DNA of 27,390 nt from an uncultured Moraxella sp. (lineage in GTDB: Bacteria > Pseudomonadota > Gammaproteobacteria > Pseudomonadales > Moraxellaceae), in the NCBI GenBank assembly GCA_916720335.1, contig CAKAQU010000005.1:1-27390 (forward strand), given 5' to 3'. The notes under the pieces were generated by a model. That model was not told the origin of the DNA. It did no database searches and saw nothing but the letters and a program-made list of their open reading frames with translations. Positions 16,055 to 24,964 of this stretch are shown here, one piece after another. Positions within the stretch are counted from its first letter, which is position 1. The number at the start of each line of letters is the position of its first letter. Made by a program: the position numbers and the translations under genes.

Positions 16055-16092
16055 AAAACCTTATGGGGCTTTTCTCATAAGGTTTTTTTTTA
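16055..16092 (+). terminator. Rho-independent terminator after the DUF3015 gene
   Basis: CCTTATG (16059-16065) and CATAAGG (16076-16082) form the stem core, extended by AAAA/TTTT. The loop is 10 bases and a run of T residues follows. Confidence 0.85.
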
Positions 16093-16122
16093 TATGAGTT
16101 TTAGGTGATTGAGTAAAAGTAT

Positions 16123-18102
16123 ATGCAGCAAACATTTACCGTAATAACATTGACATGTTTTCTAACGGCTTTTTTTTCATCAGTATTTGCTAATGAACCT
16201 ACACCTTTTGATGAGGTTGTGAACGGGGTTAGCAATGACCATGGCGGTGATTGGATAACTTCGTCACACAATCATGTCAATGATTTGGATTTAATGATTA
16301 AGCAGTTTCAGCAAAAAGCAAAAAATCAGCACCTAAGCACACATAAAGTTTGGCAACGGCTTTTTTATGCCAATAAGCAGCAAATCAGTGATGTTAAATA
16401 TACAAACTTCTTTTTGTCCAAAGATGGTAAAAATAATTTGCAAGCAGAATTGGACATTACGCTTGAAAAAATGTTTACCGATAACACCGAAAATTCGCCC
16501 CAGTGCCGATTTCCAGCTAGAACTGCTTGGCTAACCAAGACACTTCAGATTGATAAAAATCAACTTGCAAAAGTGAATTGCACAGCCTTTAATGACTGGT
16601 ATCAAAAAATCAACCCTAACAGCATGACATTGATTTTTGCCACTGATTATATGGGTAGTCCAGGTTCTATGTTTGGACATACATTGCTTCGGATTGACCC
16701 TGTCAAAACTGAAGGAAAAAATTTAGATTTATTTGCTTATGCGCTCAATTATGCCGCTACTACTCCTAATAATGAAAATGGCATGGTTTATGCGTATAAG
16801 GGTTTAACAGGCAAATATCCTGGTAGTTATTCTTTGATGCGTTATTTTCATAAAACTAAAGAATATGGCGATTTGGAAAGTCGTGATATGTGGGAGTATG
16901 AGCTGGATTTAACCCCAGATGAGGTGGCTTTTTTAGTAGGGCATATCTGGGAGATGCAAAATGTCAATTTTCCTTATTATTTTATGGATAAAAATTGCTC
17001 ATATGCTATTTTAGGTTTGATGGATTTGGTGCGTCCTGAACTGAATTTGCAAAGTAAATTTGGTTTAACGGCGGTGCCAATTGAAACTGTCAAAGCAGTC
17101 AAAAAGGCAGGGCTGATTAAACAAACCAAATATCGTCCCGCTTTAGAAACTCAAATACAAACTCAAGAAAAAACTTATGGCAAACCTTTTGCTAAAATGG
17201 CTCATAAAATGACATTGCCAGAGGTAAATCCCCAACAAGTTTTGCAAGGTCAATCTATTGAAAATCAAGCTAAATTACTTGAGTTGGCGTATGATGATTT
17301 GTATTTTCAGCATGGCAGTAAAAAGGTAAAGGCGGATTTTTCTCAAAATCGCTTACGTGAACTGCTACTACTACGCAGTCAGATAATCGTTGATAAACAA
17401 AAACCCGAACCAATTCGTCCAAAATATGATCCAACACAAGGGCATGGCGATAAACTTTGGGGGGTTTGGTTGGGTGAGATTCAAAATAAAAAAGGCGTTT
17501 TTTTGCATCATCGCGTGGCATATCATCACTTTAGTGACCCGCAAATGGGCTATGGAATGGGTCAATTGACTTTTTTGGATGGCGCAATTGGCATATATGA
17601 TAATAAACTCAAATTTGATTACTTGGATGTCTTATCCGTTCATGCAATCAATCCTATTACCAGTTATAAAAAACCCTATTCTTGGGGTTGGGATTTTGGT
17701 TTTCAGCAAGTAGCTATGGATAAAGGGCAATTTAGTACTAAAAACACTCATATTGCCACCATTACCGCAGGACAAATTGGTTATGCAAAAAATTTTGGCG
17801 AACAATTGGTTTGTGGGGCGTATGTTCGTGCAGAAATGCAGGCTGTCAAAGCTATCGAAAAAGGTGGGCGTGCTGGTATTGTGCCAAAGATTCATTGTTT
17901 GGCACATTTTTCCGACCATTGGCAAGCATCGATGGATGTGAGTACACCATTTTGGCAGACTGGTGATAAACAAACGGTGGCAAATGCTCAAGTAACTTAT
18001 AGTTTATCATCAGAAAATGCTTTACATTTATCTGCCCACCATGAATCTCAAAATGGTCAAGATTGGCAAAAAATGATGTTTGGGTTTTCACATTATTACT
18101 GA
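16123..18102 (+). CDS. DUF4105 (Lnb N-terminal-type) envelope protein
   Basis: Exported protein of 659 residues: a signal peptide (about 1-23, ending SSVFA) precedes a long periplasmic domain. The family core includes CRFPARTAWL (about 126-135), a conserved CTAFNDWY segment, SPGSMFGHTLLRID with His186, and DKNCSYAIL with Cys292. His and Cys are plausible catalytic residues of a papain/NlpC-like fold. The C-terminal third is beta-rich with alternating aromatic residues, like a membrane barrel or an outer-membrane domain. The family was DUF4105 and has since been linked to lipoprotein N-acyltransferase activity (Lnb) in some bacteria. Whether this copy has that activity is open, since gammaproteobacteria normally use Lnt. 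No strong ribosome-binding site is visible. Confidence 0.8.
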   Translation: MQQTFTVITLTCFLTAFFSSVFANEPTPFDEVVNGVSNDHGGDWITSSHNHVNDLDLMIKQFQQKAKNQHLSTHKVWQRLFYANKQQISDVKYTNFFLSKDGKNNLQAELDITLEKMFTDNTENSPQCRFPARTAWLTKTLQIDKNQLAKVNCTAFNDWYQKINPNSMTLIFATDYMGSPGSMFGHTLLRIDPVKTEGKNLDLFAYALNYAATTPNNENGMVYAYKGLTGKYPGSYSLMRYFHKTKEYGDLESRDMWEYELDLTPDEVAFLVGHIWEMQNVNFPYYFMDKNCSYAILGLMDLVRPELNLQSKFGLTAVPIETVKAVKKAGLIKQTKYRPALETQIQTQEKTYGKPFAKMAHKMTLPEVNPQQVLQGQSIENQAKLLELAYDDLYFQHGSKKVKADFSQNRLRELLLLRSQIIVDKQKPEPIRPKYDPTQGHGDKLWGVWLGEIQNKKGVFLHHRVAYHHFSDPQMGYGMGQLTFLDGAIGIYDNKLKFDYLDVLSVHAINPITSYKKPYSWGWDFGFQQVAMDKGQFSTKNTHIATITAGQIGYAKNFGEQLVCGAYVRAEMQAVKAIEKGGRAGIVPKIHCLAHFSDHWQASMDVSTPFWQTGDKQTVANAQVTYSLSSENALHLSAHHESQNGQDWQKMMFGFSHYY

Positions 18103-18154
18103 TAACCTTTGCTGCAAATAGTGTTTGTTGCTGATGATACTGTTATGAATTTAT

Positions 18155-18195
18155 TGATTTTATAGAAAAATTTATCAAATCGTTCTATAAAATCA
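18155..18195. repeat. Perfect 13-base inverted repeat upstream of uvrA
   Basis: TGATTTTATAGAA (18155-18167) and TTCTATAAAATCA (18183-18195) are exact reverse complements around a 15-base loop. It lies 52 bases after the DUF4105 stop and 20 bases before the uvrA -35 candidate. No T-run follows, so it is not a classical terminator. Confidence 0.75.
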
Positions 18196-18214
18196 TCTGT
18201 TTATCTGTTTGAAA

Positions 18215-18243
18215 TTGACTTTTTATCCCCATAATTGTCAAAT
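18215..18243 (+). promoter_or_regulatory. Candidate sigma-70 promoter of uvrA
   Basis: -35 TTGACT (18215-18220), 17-base spacer, -10 TCAAAT (18238-18243). The -35 is good and the -10 is weak. No LexA-type CTG-N10-CAG dyad is present. Confidence 0.35.
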
Positions 18244-18269
18244 TAGACTATTGTTATTTGGGGCAATTC

Positions 18270-21137
18270 ATGACGCAGCAATTCATTTCCATTAAAGGGG
18301 CAAGAACACACAACCTAAAAGATATTTATGTAGACATTCCACGTGATAAACTGGTGGTAATTACTGGTTTGTCAGGCTCAGGCAAGTCATCTTTAGCGTT
18401 TGACACTTTATATGCTGAGGGTCAGCGCCGTTATGTGGAAAGTTTGTCAGCTTATGCTCGTCAATTTTTAAGTCAAATGCAAAAACCCGAAGTGGATAGC
18501 ATTGAAGGGTTGTCACCAGCCATTGCAATTGAACAAAAATCAACCAATCACAATCCCCGCTCTACGGTTGGTACAATCACTGAAATCTATGATTATTTGC
18601 GTTTATTGTTTGCGCGAGTTGGTGTGCCTTATTGCCCAGAACATCACCAACCGATGATCGCTCAAACCATTACTCAAATGGTTGATGATATTTTGGCGCT
18701 GCCTGAAGAAACCAAATTGATGATTCTTGCTCCTGTGGTGCGTGAACGAAAGGGGGAGCACCTTGCGCTGATGGAACAGCTAACCGCTCAAGGGTTTAGT
18801 AAACTGCGCATTGATGGGGTGATTTATGATACTGATGAATTGCCAACACTCAATAAAAATCAAAAACACACTCTTGAAGTGGTGGTAGACCGATTTAAGG
18901 TGCGTAATGATTTGGGTAACCGCATTGCTGAAAGCTTGGAAGTGGCATTAAGACTGGGTTCAGATTTGGCGATTTTGTATTTTATGGATGATGAACGCAG
19001 TCAAATTTTATCCGCCAAACACTCCTGTCCTGTCTGCGAACGAGCAGTAAGTGAACTAGAGCCACGTTTGTTTAGTTTTAATAATCCTGCGGGTGCATGT
19101 CCTGTTTGTGATGGTTTGGGAAAACGACAATATTTTGCAACTGAGCGTATTGTAACTTATCCTGAAAAATCTTTAAACCAGGGGGCAATTCATGGCTGGG
19201 ATAAAGTGCATGCGTATTATTTTGGAATTTTAACAACGGTTTGTCAGCATTTTGACATTGATATGGATAACCCATGGAAGGACTTATCTAAAAAACAGCA
19301 AAATATCATTTTATACGGTTCGGGTAAAGAAAAAATTAATTTTGATTTTGTGTTTGAGACTGGACGCAAATCTACCAAAACGGTGCCTTTTGAAGGTGTT
19401 TTGCCTTATCTAGAGCGTCGATATGCCACTACAACCAGTAATTTGGTGCGTGATGAATTGTCAAAATATTTATCAGATACCACCTGCAGTGCTTGCAATG
19501 GCGTGCGTTTAAATGATATTGCTCGCCATGTACAGGTTGATGGGCGAGTAATTGGTGATATCATTCATCTACCCATTGGACAGGCGTGGAACTATTACCA
19601 ACATCTAAAGTTGGATGGACATAAAGGCGAAGTTGCCGATAAAATTTTTAAAGAGATTCGCGAAAGATTGAGGTTTTTAACCAAGGTGGGTTTGGATTAT
19701 TTAACTTTAGCAAGAAGTGCAGAAACTTTGTCGGGTGGCGAAGCTCAAAGAATTCGTTTAGCAAGTCAAATTGGGGCAGGCTTGATGGGGGTAATGTATG
19801 TGCTTGATGAGCCTTCAATTGGGTTGCATCAGCGTGATAATGACCGATTATTAAGCACTTTAACTCATTTGCGCGATTTAGGTAATACAGTGATTGTGGT
19901 GGAGCACGACGAAGATGCCATTCGTCAAGCTGACTGCATTATTGATATTGGCGTGGGAGCAGGCGTGCATGGAGGGCGAGTTATTGCTCAGGGAAGCGCA
20001 GATGAAATTGCCAAAAATCCAGATTCCTTAACGGGACAATACCTATCAGGTAAAAAACAAATTGCCATTCCAAGTTATCGAAAAAAAGCCAAAACTCAAT
20101 CTGTTCAAAAAGGCAAAAAAACAGTTCAAGAGCCTATGTATTTAGAGCTTTTTGGCGCTCGAGGAAATAATTTAAAAAATGTGGATTTAACCATACCAAT
20201 TGGGGTGATGACCTGCATTACAGGAGTGTCTGGTTCTGGAAAAAGCACATTAATTAATCAAACACTTATGCCAATTGCTGCCGCTCAATTAAACCGAGCA
20301 ACTACTTTAACTGCTGAACCTTATGACAAGATTGTAGGGCTTGAATACTTAGATAAAATGGTGGATATTGACCAATCGCCGATTGGACGTACGCCTAGAA
20401 GTAATCCTGCTACTTATACAGGCGTTTTTGCCTTAATTCGTGATTTATTTACACAAACACCCGAATCTCGCGCTAGAGGTTATAAAGCAGGCAGGTTTAG
20501 TTTTAACGTTAAAGGCGGACGTTGCGAAACTTGTCAGGGCGATGGCTTGATTAAGGTGGAAATGCACTTTTTGCCCGATATGTATGTACCCTGTGATGCT
20601 TGTCATGGCAGACGTTATAACCGTGAAACATTGGAAGTTCACTACAAGGGAAAATCCATTGCAGATGTTTTGGATATGACGGTTGAAGAAGCGCTGGTAT
20701 TTTTTGAGGCAATTCCTGCTATCCATCGACGTATTGAGGCGTTGGCAGAGGTGGGATTGGATTATATTCGTTTGGGTCAATCAGCAACAACATTATCAGG
20801 TGGTGAGGCTCAGCGGGTAAAACTTGCCAAGGAACTATCCAAACGTGACACAGGTCAAACCTTGTACATTTTAGATGAGCCAACAACTGGTCTACATTTT
20901 GCTGATATTGATAAACTTTTACACATCTTGCATGCCTTGCGTGATAAAGGCAACACCGTTGTTGTCATTGAGCATAATTTAGATGTAATAAAAACCGCTG
21001 ACCATATTATTGATTTGGGTTATGAAGGTGGTGATGGTGGTGGTCAAATCGTTGCTGTTGGTACGCCTGAAGAGGTTGCAAAGGATGAAAAATCACACAC
21101 AGGCAGATTTTTAAAATTAGTTTTAGATAAAACATAA
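18270..21137 (+). CDS. uvrA: UvrA, nucleotide excision repair ATPase
   Basis: Damage-recognition subunit of the UvrABC excinuclease. ATG 18270 (MTQQFISIKGARTHNLK) aligns with other UvrA starts; an in-frame TTG four codons upstream is less likely. Two ABC ATPase modules are complete: Walker A GLSGSGKSS (about residue 35) and GVSGSGKST (about 652), and signatures LSGGEAQRIRLASQIG and LSGGEAQRVKLAKEL. Zinc sites include Cys253, Cys256, Cys277, Cys280 and a second pair of CxxC motifs near CETCQGDG and CDACHGRRY. At 955 residues it is normal to slightly long, with a lysine-rich inter-module linker (about residues 605-625). No defect is visible. Confidence 0.97.
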   Translation: MTQQFISIKGARTHNLKDIYVDIPRDKLVVITGLSGSGKSSLAFDTLYAEGQRRYVESLSAYARQFLSQMQKPEVDSIEGLSPAIAIEQKSTNHNPRSTVGTITEIYDYLRLLFARVGVPYCPEHHQPMIAQTITQMVDDILALPEETKLMILAPVVRERKGEHLALMEQLTAQGFSKLRIDGVIYDTDELPTLNKNQKHTLEVVVDRFKVRNDLGNRIAESLEVALRLGSDLAILYFMDDERSQILSAKHSCPVCERAVSELEPRLFSFNNPAGACPVCDGLGKRQYFATERIVTYPEKSLNQGAIHGWDKVHAYYFGILTTVCQHFDIDMDNPWKDLSKKQQNIILYGSGKEKINFDFVFETGRKSTKTVPFEGVLPYLERRYATTTSNLVRDELSKYLSDTTCSACNGVRLNDIARHVQVDGRVIGDIIHLPIGQAWNYYQHLKLDGHKGEVADKIFKEIRERLRFLTKVGLDYLTLARSAETLSGGEAQRIRLASQIGAGLMGVMYVLDEPSIGLHQRDNDRLLSTLTHLRDLGNTVIVVEHDEDAIRQADCIIDIGVGAGVHGGRVIAQGSADEIAKNPDSLTGQYLSGKKQIAIPSYRKKAKTQSVQKGKKTVQEPMYLELFGARGNNLKNVDLTIPIGVMTCITGVSGSGKSTLINQTLMPIAAAQLNRATTLTAEPYDKIVGLEYLDKMVDIDQSPIGRTPRSNPATYTGVFALIRDLFTQTPESRARGYKAGRFSFNVKGGRCETCQGDGLIKVEMHFLPDMYVPCDACHGRRYNRETLEVHYKGKSIADVLDMTVEEALVFFEAIPAIHRRIEALAEVGLDYIRLGQSATTLSGGEAQRVKLAKELSKRDTGQTLYILDEPTTGLHFADIDKLLHILHALRDKGNTVVVIEHNLDVIKTADHIIDLGYEGGDGGGQIVAVGTPEEVAKDEKSHTGRFLKLVLDKT

Positions 21138-21162
21138 TTCAAAAACAAATAAGAGGGCAATC

Positions 21163-21960
21163 ATGAGATTTGGGTTGTTTTTGTTGATATTGTTGGTAAA
21201 TATTGCGCATTCGGCAAATTTTCATGTAGAACCAAAATACATCACTACAGGCAATGATTTTAATCAATTATGTGCTGATGATTGTCCTGTTTTAAATTAT
21301 GGATTGATTAGCACCAACGATTTATGGGTTCAGCATATTATTAATACTAATGTTTTATCAGTTTTTGGCAGCGTGGGTGGTGAAAATTCGCCACAGGACC
21401 TATTGTATAAAGAGTTTGCTAAAATTGGTCAGCCAACCGATAAACAATTAACTGATTTTTTAAAACAATCTGAATTAAATATCATCCAAACCCATCAAGA
21501 ACTTATTAATGAAAATCCAGACCAGCATTCACCTTTAATTGATATTTCCGCCAGACCTAATTATTTGGGTCATCAAGGAGATTTAGAATTATTTTCCATT
21601 AGTGAGTTTTATCAAGTTGGCGATATGGCTGGAACAGGAAGTATTAATTATTTTGTGTTTGATATGATAGAATCTCGACAATTAACTTTGGATGATATTT
21701 TATTGCCAAACACAAAAGAAAAATTAGAAAATATGGTAAAAGAAAAATTTTTTAATGCGTTAAAAAAAGGCAAAGTTGATATTAAAAAACATGAAAAAAA
21801 ATGGTCATTTTTTTTAACCAAAAACTTTATATTTACTAAAGATGGCATAAAATTTTTATATCAACCAGAACAAATTACTCCTTACAATATGGGAATGCCT
21901 GAATTTGTTATTGGTTATGCAGATTTAAAAAATATTGTAAAACCTGAATATTTAAAATAA
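21163..21960 (+). CDS. Exported RsiV-like (DUF3298-type) protein
   Basis: Secreted or periplasmic protein of 265 residues. A short signal peptide (MRFGLFLLILLVNIAHSA, cut near residue 18) follows an AGAGGG ribosome-binding site. The middle and C-terminal parts match the DUF3298/PdaC-like arrangement: SEFYQVGDMAGTGSINYFVFD, RQLTLDDILLPNT, KEKLENMVKEKFFNALKKG, then KDGIKFLYQPEQITPYNMG and PEFVIGYADLKNIV. In RsiV this fold binds lysozyme; here no sigma factor gene is next to it, so that role is not supported. Two cysteines lie near the mature N-terminus (C..DDC). It begins 25 bases after uvrA and is strongly A+T-rich. Confidence 0.7.
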   Translation: MRFGLFLLILLVNIAHSANFHVEPKYITTGNDFNQLCADDCPVLNYGLISTNDLWVQHIINTNVLSVFGSVGGENSPQDLLYKEFAKIGQPTDKQLTDFLKQSELNIIQTHQELINENPDQHSPLIDISARPNYLGHQGDLELFSISEFYQVGDMAGTGSINYFVFDMIESRQLTLDDILLPNTKEKLENMVKEKFFNALKKGKVDIKKHEKKWSFFLTKNFIFTKDGIKFLYQPEQITPYNMGMPEFVIGYADLKNIVKPEYLK

Positions 21961-21978
21961 TTAATAAAACATATAAAT

Positions 21979-22830
21979 ATGACAAATAGTTGTTTTTTAA
22001 TAGATACTCATACACATTTTGATATTTTGGAATATCAAGATAATTTGGAAAAATATGCAATTAATGCTTATAATAATGGCATAAAAGAACTGGTAATTAT
22101 TGGTTTGATGGCGGATTCGTTTAAACAAATGGTGGTTTGTCAAAAAAAATTAAATCACTTAAATTTAAATTTAAAAACCCATTTAGCTTTTGGACTGCAT
22201 CCTTTATATATTAAAAATCAACAACAAGAAGATTTGTATATTTTAGAAACGTATATTAAAAAATATCCAAGCATTGCTATAGGTGAAATTGGTTTAGATA
22301 CGTTTGAAAAATCTTTAAAAGAAGAGAATATTTATCAAAAACAAAAAAATTTTTTTATAGAACAAATTCAAATTGCAAAAAAATATGATTTACCCATTTT
22401 ATTGCATATTCGTAAAGCCCATGCCGATGTTTTAAAAATATTAAAACAAGAAAAATACAATCCATATCATCAAGGTGGCATTGCCCATAGTTTTAGTGGC
22501 GGAATAAATGAAGCAATTGCTTTTGTACAAATGGGATTTAAATTAGGCATTACAGGTCAAATTACCAACCCAAATGCTAAAAAACTACGACAAGTGGTAA
22601 ATACTGTATTTTGTAAATACGGTGTTAGTGCATTTGTCATAGAAACTGACAGTCCAGATATGCTACCAATACCTTGCCAAAAACAAGGATATACATTGAA
22701 TGAGCCTGCTAATTTGATTTATGTTTTACAAGAACTGTCAAATTTATTTAATATGGATAAAAAAATATTAGCCGATAAACTTTGGGAAAATAGTTACCAA
22801 GCGTTAAAAATAAACGAAACGAATAATTAA
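21979..22830 (+). CDS. TatD-family metal-dependent hydrolase
   Basis: TIM-barrel metal hydrolase of the TatD/YcfH/YjjV DNase group. Metal ligands are in place: DTHTHFD (His11, His13), GEIGLD (Glu103), LLHIRKAH (His143), HSFSGG (His170) and ETDSPD (Asp224). GLHPLY and the QxxLAxxxxLPILLH pattern complete the signature. Length 283 residues is slightly long for the family. The closest subtype by eye is uncertain, so I give no symbol. It begins 18 bases after the RsiV-like gene with no ribosome-binding site and an extremely A+T-rich leader. The coding sequence has many A and T homopolymer runs. Confidence 0.9.
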   Translation: MTNSCFLIDTHTHFDILEYQDNLEKYAINAYNNGIKELVIIGLMADSFKQMVVCQKKLNHLNLNLKTHLAFGLHPLYIKNQQQEDLYILETYIKKYPSIAIGEIGLDTFEKSLKEENIYQKQKNFFIEQIQIAKKYDLPILLHIRKAHADVLKILKQEKYNPYHQGGIAHSFSGGINEAIAFVQMGFKLGITGQITNPNAKKLRQVVNTVFCKYGVSAFVIETDSPDMLPIPCQKQGYTLNEPANLIYVLQELSNLFNMDKKILADKLWENSYQALKINETNN

Positions 22831-22884
22831 TTAATGTGTTATAATTGGCAAGTTTAATTAAAATTTTTTTATCTTAATTTATTT

Positions 22885-23664
22885 ATGAGTCATTCATCAA
22901 ATCGCCGTTTTATTGGTACGCGCACGTTATACGAAAAGAGTTTTGATGCTTTTGTCAATGCTCACGTTTATATTATTGGTGTGGGCGGTGTTGGTTCATG
23001 GGCGGTAGAAGCGCTGGCACGAACAGGCATTGGCGCATTAACCTTGGTGGATTTGGATGTTTTGGTTGAAAGTAATGTTAATCGCCAATTACCTGCGTTA
23101 ACTCAAACTTTTGGCATATCAAAAATAGAAGAAATGGCAAATCGTGCTAAAAATATTAATCCAGATATTAATATTTTTTTGGTGGATGATTTTTTAAATT
23201 CAAATAATGTTCAAGATATTTTACCAAATAAACAAACCATAATGCAGCTAAGACAGCAAAATAAATCAATTATTGTTTTGGATTGCACGGATGATATTCA
23301 GGCAAAATTAGCAATTGCATTACATTGTCGATTTAATAAAATCAAGCTAATTATCTCTGGTGGAGTAGGCGGTAAAATAGACCCAACCAAAATTGGTGTC
23401 GCGGATTTAAAAGAAGTGACTCATGACCCATTATTAGCAAAATTACGTCAAAATTTAAAAGATAAAAATATTAACAAAGATTTAAAAAATAAGTTTGCCA
23501 TGAAATGTGTTTATTCTAATGAACCGATTAAAATGGCAAATGCTTGTGAAAGTGGTTTGAATTGTGGAGGTTATGGTTCTGCGGTAACTGTAACGGCAAC
23601 CGTTGGCATGATAATGGCGGCAGAATGTCTAAAAATGATAGCAGATTTAACAAAAGATACTTAA
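22885..23664 (+). CDS. tcdA: tRNA threonylcarbamoyladenosine dehydratase TcdA (CsdL)
   Basis: E1-like enzyme that cyclises t6A37 of tRNA to ct6A. A Rossmann nucleotide motif GVGGVGSWA (residues 32-40) sits in the typical context EALARTGIG, followed by LVDLDVLVESNVNRQ, which matches the ThiF/MoeB/TcdA adenylation site. Later DCTDDIQAKLAI, IISGGVGGKIDP and the C-terminal glycine-rich CESGLNCGGYGS fit TcdA rather than ThiF. Length 259 residues is normal. A TATAAT at 22840-22845 lies 40 bases upstream, but without a convincing -35. No ribosome-binding site is visible. Confidence 0.9.
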   Translation: MSHSSNRRFIGTRTLYEKSFDAFVNAHVYIIGVGGVGSWAVEALARTGIGALTLVDLDVLVESNVNRQLPALTQTFGISKIEEMANRAKNINPDINIFLVDDFLNSNNVQDILPNKQTIMQLRQQNKSIIVLDCTDDIQAKLAIALHCRFNKIKLIISGGVGGKIDPTKIGVADLKEVTHDPLLAKLRQNLKDKNINKDLKNKFAMKCVYSNEPIKMANACESGLNCGGYGSAVTVTATVGMIMAAECLKMIADLTKDT

Positions 23665-23670
23665 AAATTT

Positions 23671-23700
23671 TTGAATAATTTTTTATGATTGCATTATAAA
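23671..23700 (+). promoter_or_regulatory. Candidate sigma-70 promoter of the AAA+ ATPase gene
   Basis: -35 TTGAAT (23671-23676), 18-base spacer, -10 TATAAA (23695-23700), giving a leader of about 75 bases. The region is so A+T-rich that such matches are common. An imperfect operator-like dyad with arms TTAACAA (23725-23731) and TTGTTAA (23743-23749) lies in the leader. Confidence 0.3.
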
Positions 23701-23779
23701 TCATTTTAATAACATTATTCATCATTAACAAATAAAATAATATTGTTAAATGTTTAATTTATATTTATTGGATTAATAT

Positions 23780-24934
23780 ATGAAAATTTTACAATCAAAA
23801 TATTTTCGTCCACGTAAAATTATGACGGAAAATTACCGAGATAATCAATATTTCATTGAGGTTAAAGAATTAGAACAAGAAATCACTGCAAATAATACGC
23901 CATTTGAAGAGCTGATTGATTCAATGATGCCAAATATCAATTTTAATGGCGATAATATTGTGATTAAAAAGGAACATTTGGTAAAATTTGTTAAATGTGA
24001 AGATTATCATACCGTTTATTATGATTCTAAAAGTAATACGTTTTATGAGGGTGAATTATGTTACTTTTATCCAGAATTTGAATTTTTTTTATTATTAAAT
24101 GAAGATTTGAGTAATGAATATGATAAACATATTTTTGAATCTGGATTTTTAAAAGTAGAGAAATTAGGTTATAATTCTAACAATCCAAATTCTCTAAAGA
24201 ATATTAAAGAATTTTTTAATTTATTTTTAGAGAAATATATTTCAAGTGAAGCAAAAATTTTATTGCTTTTAAAAGAAGGAAATGATTTAGTCTTTAGACA
24301 TCAAACCATTAAACCTTATAAACTAGATTTAGAATTAATGTATAACGATAATTTTATATCTGTACATAATAAAATTCAAAATGATTTAAAACATAGCAAA
24401 AAAGGTGTGGTGTTACTTCACGGTTTGGCAGGTACAGGAAAAACCAATTACATTAAATGGCTAACTGCACAAATACCTGATAAAGATTTTATTTTTGTGC
24501 CAAATAACTTGATTGGTGCTTTAGCAGAACCACAATTTATGAGTTTATTGATTGGGCGTAAAAATTCTATTTTGGTATTGGAAGATTGTGAGAACTATAT
24601 TGCTGAACGAGTGGGTGGCGGCAATACGACAGATGTGGTGGCAACCATTTTAAATATTGCAGATGGTATTTTATCTGATGTTTTAGAATGTCAATTTATT
24701 TGTACCTTTAATGCAGATTTAATGGATATTGACCATGCATTACTAAGACGTGGTCGATTGATTGCAGAATATAAATTTGACAAATTGGCTACTGAAAAAT
24801 GCAATCAATATTTAAAATCACTAGACAAACCAATTTTTGTAGAAAAACCCATGACATTGGCAGAGCTTACTCATATTGATGAGGCTGAATATAAAGAAGT
24901 TACGCCAAAAAGCCAATTTGGTTTTACTGGTTAA
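23780..24934 (+). CDS. AAA+ ATPase of unassigned family
   Basis: A 384-residue protein with a well-formed AAA+ core in its C-terminal half: Walker A GLAGTGKT (215-222), Walker B ILVLEDCE (264-271), sensor-1-type Asn311 (TFNADL) and an arginine-finger-like RRGR (323-326). The order and spacing resemble classical AAA proteins such as Bcs1-like ones. Residues 1-205 hold no motif I recognise and contain aromatic-rich segments (YFYPEFEFFLLL). There is no signal peptide and no obvious membrane helix, so it is likely cytosolic. It stands alone between tcdA and fum with no partner gene. The start at 23780 lacks a strong ribosome-binding site; ATG 23822 is an alternative. Substrate and function are unknown. 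Confidence 0.75.
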   Translation: MKILQSKYFRPRKIMTENYRDNQYFIEVKELEQEITANNTPFEELIDSMMPNINFNGDNIVIKKEHLVKFVKCEDYHTVYYDSKSNTFYEGELCYFYPEFEFFLLLNEDLSNEYDKHIFESGFLKVEKLGYNSNNPNSLKNIKEFFNLFLEKYISSEAKILLLLKEGNDLVFRHQTIKPYKLDLELMYNDNFISVHNKIQNDLKHSKKGVVLLHGLAGTGKTNYIKWLTAQIPDKDFIFVPNNLIGALAEPQFMSLLIGRKNSILVLEDCENYIAERVGGGNTTDVVATILNIADGILSDVLECQFICTFNADLMDIDHALLRRGRLIAEYKFDKLATEKCNQYLKSLDKPIFVEKPMTLAELTHIDEAEYKEVTPKSQFGFTG

Positions 24935-24964
24935 ATAGTATCAATAAAAAAATGCATTAGAAAA

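Noticed and set aside
17632..17991. 119-codon minus-strand frame inside the DUF4105 gene
   Set aside because: It is antisense to a coding beta-rich domain; the translation has no recognisable domain and is Cys/His-rich by complement effect.
18196..18269. LexA/SOS box upstream of uvrA
   Set aside because: No CTG-N10-CAG-type dyad is present; the only strong dyad is the 13-bp inverted repeat at 18155-18195, which does not match LexA.
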